Origin: Myxococcales bacterium
GTDB taxonomy: Bacteria; Myxococcota_A; Polyangia; Nannocystales; Nannocystaceae
NCBI GenBank assembly: GCA_020633335.1
Contig: JACKDU010000005.1
Span: forward strand, 186,001 to 250,000
Direction: 5' to 3'
DNA length: 64,000 nucleotides
Shown here: positions 59,193-64,000 of the stretch, one piece after another
How the letters are laid out: each line of letters opens with the position of its first letter
Position numbering within the stretch: position 1 is the first letter of the stretch
Program-made: the position numbers and the translations under genes
The notes under the pieces: generated by a model
The model's input: only the letters and a program-made list of their open reading frames with translations
Databases searched by the model: none
What the model was told of the DNA's origin: nothing

Positions 59193-61253
59193 TCAGGCGC
59201 GACGGCGACGACGACGACGGCCGACGGTGATGAGCGCGAGGAGGGCGGCGAGCGACCCGGGGCCGCGCCGCTCGCCCTCGGTCGTCGCGCAGCCGCAGCC
59301 GGCGGCGGGGGTCGCCGGGGCCTCCGCGCCGGCGGCTGGCGGCGCGCCCTCGGCCGCGACCGGCGGTGATGCGTCGGCGGCGTCCTTGTCGACCGCCGCG
59401 GGGGCCTCGGCGGGCGCCGGGCTCGGAGCCTTGGCGTCACCCTCGGCGGCGAGCAAGGCCGCGCTCTCGGCGGTGATGAAGCTGGCGAGCGAGCCCCCGC
59501 GCGGGGCGGCGCTCAGGCGCCTGGCGACGACCGGCTCCTGGCTCCCATCCTGGCCCGCCGGGGGTCCGCCCCAGATCCCGCGCACCGGCTCCTGGCAGGC
59601 GATCGGCCCGGTCCAGGGGTGGCGGATCGCGTAGCGGCCCTGGAAGCTGTTGGTCGCGCTCGGCTGGGCGCCGCGCTCGAGCTCGGCGCGCTCGCCCCCG
59701 TCGCTGAAGGGCCGGATCTCGCGGCCGCCGACGATCGGATCGGCTGTCTTGAAGACCAGGTCCTCGCCGAGGGAGGAGGCGTCGTAGCGGGCGTGGAGGC
59801 GGGTGAGGACGAAGGCGCTGGGCCGCCCGCGCGAGCTGCCGATCGACCCGCTGAGGTCGAAGGGGATCGTCGCCTCGACGCTGGCGCCGCCCTTCGGCCT
59901 CGGGAAGCGCCAGCGCCGGGTCGCCTTGGCGATGCAGGCGGAGACCGCCGGGTCGCTGAGGGTCGAGGTCGCGACCTCGGCCCTGGTCACGTTGCCCTGG
60001 CCGTCGATCTTCGCGCTGATCTCGAGCCGGCCGGCGAGCTTGGGGTCCTTGCGGAGCCCCTGGTTGTAGCAGAAGCGGATCTCGTTGACGTGGGCGCGGG
60101 TGATCCGGCGGACGATGTCGCGATCGAGCGGGCCCTTGACCACCGGCGGGATCATCCGGACGTTCGGGATCGTCGCCACCGACGCGGTGCCGACGTCCTG
60201 ACCGACGACGACGTCGCCGCCGAGCTCCATCAGCTCCTTCGCCGTGAGGGCGGCGTCGGGGCCCGGGCAGGGGTCGCAGGAGCTCGCCCCCCAGGCGTAC
60301 TCGGTGACGACCGCCTTCGGGTGCTGCTCCAGTGTGTCGTCGAAGAGCGAGACGTAGAAGGCGCCGAATTGCTCGCGGACCGCGTCGGTGACGTCGAGGT
60401 TGGTCGGGATCGTCACGTTCGGGTAGTTGGCGACCTCGTAGCGCTGGTTCGGCGAGAGGATGTGGACCAGGAGATCCTGCTTGCCGCCGTCCGCGGGATC
60501 GGGCGCGTTGATCAGGCCGAGGCGGATCGGCAGCGCGAACTCGTCGCTCTCGTAGTGGAAGCGGAGCGGCGAGAGGCGGGCGCGGCCCTGGCCGTCGAAC
60601 TTGACCTTCTTCGGGTTGACCTTGGCGACGAAGAACTTCATCCCCTGGGCGACGTAGGGGCGGAGGAGGGGCTCGGCGCCCGCGGGGATCTGGTACTTGT
60701 TGGCGCGGAGCCAGGCGTCGAGGCCGGTCGACTCGGTCGCCGAGAGGATCACGATCTCGTACTCGCCGACCGCGAACTCGGCCTCGACGACGACCGTCGG
60801 CGCGAGGCCGGAGCCGCGCCCGTAGCCCATCCCGGTCCCGCCGCCGCCGCCCTTGCCGATGAGGCCGGTGTTGCCGAGGCCGATCGTCCCCTCGGTCGGG
60901 CAGGGGTCCTGCTCCCAGTACTCGACGAGGCGCGGGGCCGCGAGCGCCTCGACCCGCTCGAAGAGCTCGGGGCGGAGCACCTTGACGTCGTCCTCCTTGA
61001 GGACGACCGGGACCGGGATCACCAGCGCGAAGCGCTCGGGCGGCCCCTGATAGTCGTTCTGCATCGAGAGCACGGTCCGCTTGCCCGCGCGCATCAGGAC
61101 GACGACGGTCGCGTCGTTGAAGAGCTTGGCGTCGGCGCCGGCGACGTAGAAGCCGCAGAAGGCCGCGGCCGGGGAGGGCGTCAGGGCTGCCGCCGCGCCG
61201 ACGGCGAGGGAGGCGGCGAGGGCGAGGGGAGCGGCGCGTCGGCGGCGGGACAT
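59193..61253 (-). CDS. DUF2330 protein with an inserted AgmX/PglI-type domain and MYXO-CTERM tail
   Basis: 686 residues from ATG 61253. It shares the whole DUF2330 framework of 55604-57205 (FCGFYVAGADAKLFNDATVVVLM, TVLSMQNDYQGPPERFALVIPVPVVL, VHILSPNQRYEVANYPNVTIPTNLDV, VTEYAWGASSCDPCP). Between ELGGDVVV and SAFVLTRLHARY it carries an extra block of about 115 residues: DIVRRITRAHVNEIRFCYNQGLRKDPKLAGRLEI, then AKIDGQGNVTRAEV, WRFPRPKGG. This matches the AgmX/PglI C-terminal (TonB-C-like) domain of gliding-motility proteins. The tail GCGCATTEGE-helix-GRRRRRRRA resembles MYXO-CTERM. TACCAT lies 5 nt before the ATG. Confidence 0.85.
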   Translation of the reverse strand: MSRRRRAAPLALAASLAVGAAAALTPSPAAAFCGFYVAGADAKLFNDATVVVLMRAGKRTVLSMQNDYQGPPERFALVIPVPVVLKEDDVKVLRPELFERVEALAAPRLVEYWEQDPCPTEGTIGLGNTGLIGKGGGGGTGMGYGRGSGLAPTVVVEAEFAVGEYEIVILSATESTGLDAWLRANKYQIPAGAEPLLRPYVAQGMKFFVAKVNPKKVKFDGQGRARLSPLRFHYESDEFALPIRLGLINAPDPADGGKQDLLVHILSPNQRYEVANYPNVTIPTNLDVTDAVREQFGAFYVSLFDDTLEQHPKAVVTEYAWGASSCDPCPGPDAALTAKELMELGGDVVVGQDVGTASVATIPNVRMIPPVVKGPLDRDIVRRITRAHVNEIRFCYNQGLRKDPKLAGRLEISAKIDGQGNVTRAEVATSTLSDPAVSACIAKATRRWRFPRPKGGASVEATIPFDLSGSIGSSRGRPSAFVLTRLHARYDASSLGEDLVFKTADPIVGGREIRPFSDGGERAELERGAQPSATNSFQGRYAIRHPWTGPIACQEPVRGIWGGPPAGQDGSQEPVVARRLSAAPRGGSLASFITAESAALLAAEGDAKAPSPAPAEAPAAVDKDAADASPPVAAEGAPPAAGAEAPATPAAGCGCATTEGERRGPGSLAALLALITVGRRRRRRRA

Positions 61254-61258
61254 GCCCG

Positions 61259-61264
61259 ATGGTA
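61259..61264 (-). promoter_or_regulatory. -10-like TACCAT
   Basis: TACCAT on the minus strand ends 5 nt before ATG 61253. Confidence 0.35.
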
Positions 61265-61349
61265 CCAGTCGCGCTCGGCTCCCCGGGCGAACGCATGGGC
61301 GCCTCCGCGCGGCGCCGGGCCGCGCCTTCGCGGCGTCGGCCGGGTGCCC

Positions 61350-61355
61350 TACAAT
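61350..61355 (+). promoter_or_regulatory. -10-like TACAAT
   Basis: TACAAT ends 7 nt before ATG 61363. Confidence 0.45.
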
Positions 61356-61362
61356 TCGCGGG

Positions 61363-64000
61363 ATGAGCGGTGGCGGCGGGGAGGAGCCGGCGAGCGGCGT
61401 CGCCAGGACGATCGACGTCGCGGCGATCGCCCGGACCCTCGCCGCGCCCTCGGGCGTCGCGCTCGCGGCGACCCAGGCGCAGAGAGGCGGCGCGAGCGGG
61501 CCCCCCGGAGGCGCCGAGGGATCGCTCGGCGCCGGTGAGCGCGTCGGTCGCTACGTGATCCTCGGGCGCCTCGGCGCCGGCGGGATGGGCGAGGTCTACG
61601 CGGCCCACGATCCCGAGCTCGATCGCAAGGTGGCGATCAAGCTCCTCCTCCCCCGCGGCGACGCCGAGAGCGAGGCGACCCACCGCCTCCTCCGCGAGGC
61701 CCAGGCGCTCGCCAAGCTCGCGCACCCCAACGTCGTGACCGTCTTCGACGTCGGCCAGCGCGGCGGGCGGGTCTTCCTGGCGATGGAGCTGGTCGAGGGG
61801 GTGAGCGTCCGCGCCTGGCTCGACGAGGCCGGCGGGCGGCGGCCCCGGGCGGCCGTGCTCGAGGTCTTCGCGCCCGCGGCCCGCGGCCTCGCGGCCCTCC
61901 ACGCCGCCGGCCTGGTCCACCGCGACGTCAAGCCCGACAACCTGATGATCGGCGCCGACGGCCGGGTGCGGGTGATGGATCTCGGGCTCGCGCGGCGCGG
62001 CGGCGCGGCCGAGCCCGCCATCGACGAGGGCGCGGCCGCGGCGGCTCGGGCCGCCTTCGACGAAGCGGGCGCGCTCGATCGCAGCCGCGATCGCCTCTCG
62101 GCGCCGGTCACCGTCACCGGCTCGCTCCTCGGGACCCCGGCCTACATGGCCCCCGAGCAATTCGCCGGCGGCGTCGTCGATGCCCGCGCCGATCAATTCG
62201 CCCTCTGCGTCGCGCTCTACGAGGCGCTCTACGGCGTCCGACCCTTCGTCGGCGAGACCTTCGCAGGCCTGGCGATGGCGGTGATGAACGACGACCCGCG
62301 GCCGCCGAGCGCCCCGCGGGTGCCGGCCTGGCTCCGCCGCGCGCTCCTCCGCGGCCTCCGGCGCGATCCGGCGGCCCGTTGGCCGTCGATGGCGGCGCTC
62401 GCCGAGCTCCTCGACCGCGAGCCCCAGCGGCGACGACGGCGACGCCTCGGCCTCGGGATCGCGGCCCTGGCGATCGGCGGGGCGATCGGCGTCGGCGTCG
62501 TCGTCGGCGAGGAGGTCGACGAGGCGGCGCTCTGCGCCGGCGCCGACGAGGAGATCGCCGAGGTCTGGGGGGAGCCGCAGCGGCGGGCGGTCGCCGAGGC
62601 CTTCGCGGCGAGCGGGCTCCGCTTCGCCGAGGCGTCGGCGGCGGCGACGATCGCCGGCCTCGATCGCTACGCGGCCCAGTGGGTCGAGGCGAGCCGCGAC
62701 GCCTGCCTCGACACCGAGGTCCGCGGCTTCTACACCGAGGAGATCCGCGAGGCCCGGGCCCGCTGCCTCGGCGATCGACGGCGCGCGCTCGCCAGCGCGG
62801 CCGAGGTCCTCGCCGACGCCGACGCCGAGGTCGTCGAGCGCGGCCTCGACATGGTCGCCGCGCTCCCGCACCTCGATCCCTGCGCCGACTCGAGCTACGT
62901 GCTCGCGGCCGTCGAGCCGCCGGAGGACGGCGCGACCGCGGTCGCGGTCGCCGACCTCCGGGTCCGCCTCGCGGTCGCCGAGCAGCTGGTGATCGCCGCG
63001 AAGTACGACGCCGCCTTCGAGGCGCTGGTGCGGATCGAGGGGGCGATCGACCGGACCGAGTACGCGCCGCTCCTCGCCGAGTACCTCGCGCTCCTCGGCG
63101 AGGTCCTGGTCCGCGCCGGCGATCCGAAGGAGGGCGTCGAGGTCTCGCGCGAGGGCTACACCCTGGCCGAGGCGCTGGGGATGGACGAGCTCTGCCGCGA
63201 CGTCGCCACCCGCCTCGGCTTCGAGCACGGCTCCGAGCTCGGCGAGCCCGAGCGCGGCGATCTCTGGTTCGAGCTGGCGGGGGCGAAGCTGATCCGGGCG
63301 CCCGATCCGCTCGCCGAGGCCCGCCTCCTCCGCGAGCGCGCCTACCTCGACGTCGATCGCGGCGACTTCGACGCGGCGCTGGAGGAGGTCGAGCGGGCCC
63401 GCGCGATCTACGAGCGCCACCTCCCGCCCAATCACCCCTTCATGATCTCGACGCTCACCTACCTCGCCCACGTCGAGGAGCGGCGGCAGAACCTCGAGCG
63501 CTCGCTCGAGATCGGCGAGGACCTGGTCGCCCGCCAGCTCGAGGCCCGGGGCCCCGATCACCCGGCGCTCGGCAACACCCACTACACCGTCGGCGCGACC
63601 CTGGTGATGAGCGGGCGCTCGCGGGAGGCGCTCGCGCACTTCCAGGAGGCGGCGCGGATCTTCGGTGAGATCCGGGGCGACCACCCGATGCGGATCCAGA
63701 GCCTCGCCGCCTACGCGACCGCGGAGGCCCGCCTCGGCCGCTACGTCCCCGCCCGCGCCGAGCTCGAGCGGGCGCTCCAGCTCCAGCTCCAGGTGCACGG
63801 CCCCGATCACCAGCGCCTCGCGCCGACCTACATCCAGCGAGGGCTGATCGTGCTCCGCTTCGGCGAGCTCGCGGAGGCGGCCGCCAGCGACGAGGCGGCG
63901 GTGCGGATCCTCGAGGTGAAGTACGGCCCCGACCACCCGCACATCGCGGTCGCGCTCACCAACCTCGGCGCGGTGCGGATCATCCAGGGGCGCTACGCCG
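61363..64000 (+). CDS. Ser/Thr protein kinase with C-terminal TPR region, partial
   Basis: 879 residues are visible; the C-terminus lies outside the window. Kinase domain: VGRYVILGRLGAGGMGEVYAA, catalytic Lys in KVAIKLL, HRDVKPDNLMI, VMDLGLA (DLG instead of DFG), GTPAYMAPEQF. The stretch from DLG to APE spans 60 residues, with an Ala-rich insert. After RRRRRRLGLG a membrane helix (IAALAIGGAIGVGVVVG) leads to an extracytoplasmic helical region with TPR-like repeats (MISTLTYLAHVEERRQNLERSLEIGEDLV, HIAVALTNLGAV). Architecture matches the kinase at 42549-45410, so the two are paralogues. The signal sensed is unknown. Confidence 0.93.
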   Translation, partial: MSGGGGEEPASGVARTIDVAAIARTLAAPSGVALAATQAQRGGASGPPGGAEGSLGAGERVGRYVILGRLGAGGMGEVYAAHDPELDRKVAIKLLLPRGDAESEATHRLLREAQALAKLAHPNVVTVFDVGQRGGRVFLAMELVEGVSVRAWLDEAGGRRPRAAVLEVFAPAARGLAALHAAGLVHRDVKPDNLMIGADGRVRVMDLGLARRGGAAEPAIDEGAAAAARAAFDEAGALDRSRDRLSAPVTVTGSLLGTPAYMAPEQFAGGVVDARADQFALCVALYEALYGVRPFVGETFAGLAMAVMNDDPRPPSAPRVPAWLRRALLRGLRRDPAARWPSMAALAELLDREPQRRRRRRLGLGIAALAIGGAIGVGVVVGEEVDEAALCAGADEEIAEVWGEPQRRAVAEAFAASGLRFAEASAAATIAGLDRYAAQWVEASRDACLDTEVRGFYTEEIREARARCLGDRRRALASAAEVLADADAEVVERGLDMVAALPHLDPCADSSYVLAAVEPPEDGATAVAVADLRVRLAVAEQLVIAAKYDAAFEALVRIEGAIDRTEYAPLLAEYLALLGEVLVRAGDPKEGVEVSREGYTLAEALGMDELCRDVATRLGFEHGSELGEPERGDLWFELAGAKLIRAPDPLAEARLLRERAYLDVDRGDFDAALEEVERARAIYERHLPPNHPFMISTLTYLAHVEERRQNLERSLEIGEDLVARQLEARGPDHPALGNTHYTVGATLVMSGRSREALAHFQEAARIFGEIRGDHPMRIQSLAAYATAEARLGRYVPARAELERALQLQLQVHGPDHQRLAPTYIQRGLIVLRFGELAEAAASDEAAVRILEVKYGPDHPHIAVALTNLGAVRIIQGRYA

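Noticed and set aside
59437..63942. Minus-strand open frame of about 1,500 codons opposite the second kinase
   Set aside because: Shadow; kinase motifs HRDVKPDN and GTPAYMAPE are on the plus strand.
1..64000. CRISPR arrays, rRNA and tRNA genes
   Set aside because: No regularly spaced repeats with unique spacers, no T-arm consensus such as GGTTCGAATCC, and no rRNA landmarks were noticed; a covariance search would be needed to exclude a tRNA fully.

Overview
The window is very GC-rich and reads as a chromosomal segment of a myxobacterium, most likely of the Nannocystaceae/Nannocystineae type (Myxococcota). This is inferred from MYXO-CTERM-like tails on two DUF2330 proteins, lipoproteins whose lipobox Cys is followed by Ser/Thr-rich spacers, a DUF4215 Cys-rich repeat, serine/threonine kinases fused to TPR-type repeats, an AgmX/PglI-type domain, and an operator that fits the LexA motif I remember for Myxococcus xanthus. 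No rRNA, tRNA, CRISPR array, integrase or intact insertion sequence was seen.

Layout. 1-4.1 kb: partial rsmH, a divergent Fic-fold protein without the catalytic His, ribA, a minus-strand structured transcript with a 24-residue ORF, and lysA. 4.3-9.6 kb: a hybrid histidine kinase overlapping a REC-pseudocyclase response regulator, a VWA lipoprotein and an ECF sigma factor. 9.6-14.1 kb: an accessory patch with gene remnants, an A/T-richer three-gene cassette (Cys-rich secreted protein plus two membrane proteins) and a two-gene AAA ATPase/TOPRIM-like unit that resembles an anti-phage system. 14.1-25.7 kb: envelope and secreted proteins, a PlsB-like acyltransferase overlapping or abutting a GpsA-like reductase (both with altered catalytic residues), an ATC-hydrolase-family protein, a ferritin-like lipoprotein, a DUF2786 protein and an MBL-fold lipoprotein.

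25.7-34.5 kb: a GT-C-type membrane glycosyltransferase, a dicarboxylate symporter coupled to a GNAT protein, an AlkB-like dioxygenase behind a LexA-type operator, MscL with a zinc ribbon, and a large VWA lipoprotein. 34.5-42.5 kb: a c-di-GMP pair (PilZ-methyltransferase and diguanylate cyclase), a TetR/CPBP divergent pair with a shared operator, an ECF sigma factor and a DUF4846 lipoprotein. 42.5-64 kb: two large Ser/Thr kinases, a beta-propeller lipoprotein, an AcpH-like protein, DacB, a multihaem cytochrome lipoprotein, and a block in which two DUF2330 MYXO-CTERM proteins flank mdh.

A recurring pattern is a TANNNT hexamer 5-20 nt upstream of the start codon, often without a Shine-Dalgarno sequence, in more than 20 genes on both strands. 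This suggests that leaderless or very short-leader mRNAs are common here. The most system-like candidates are the AAA ATPase/TOPRIM-like pair (12283-14076) with its neighbouring cassette, the PlsB-like/GpsA-like pair (16287-18964), and the minus-strand sORF/structured RNA at 2290-2712. All assignments come from reading sequence motifs; no database search was possible.
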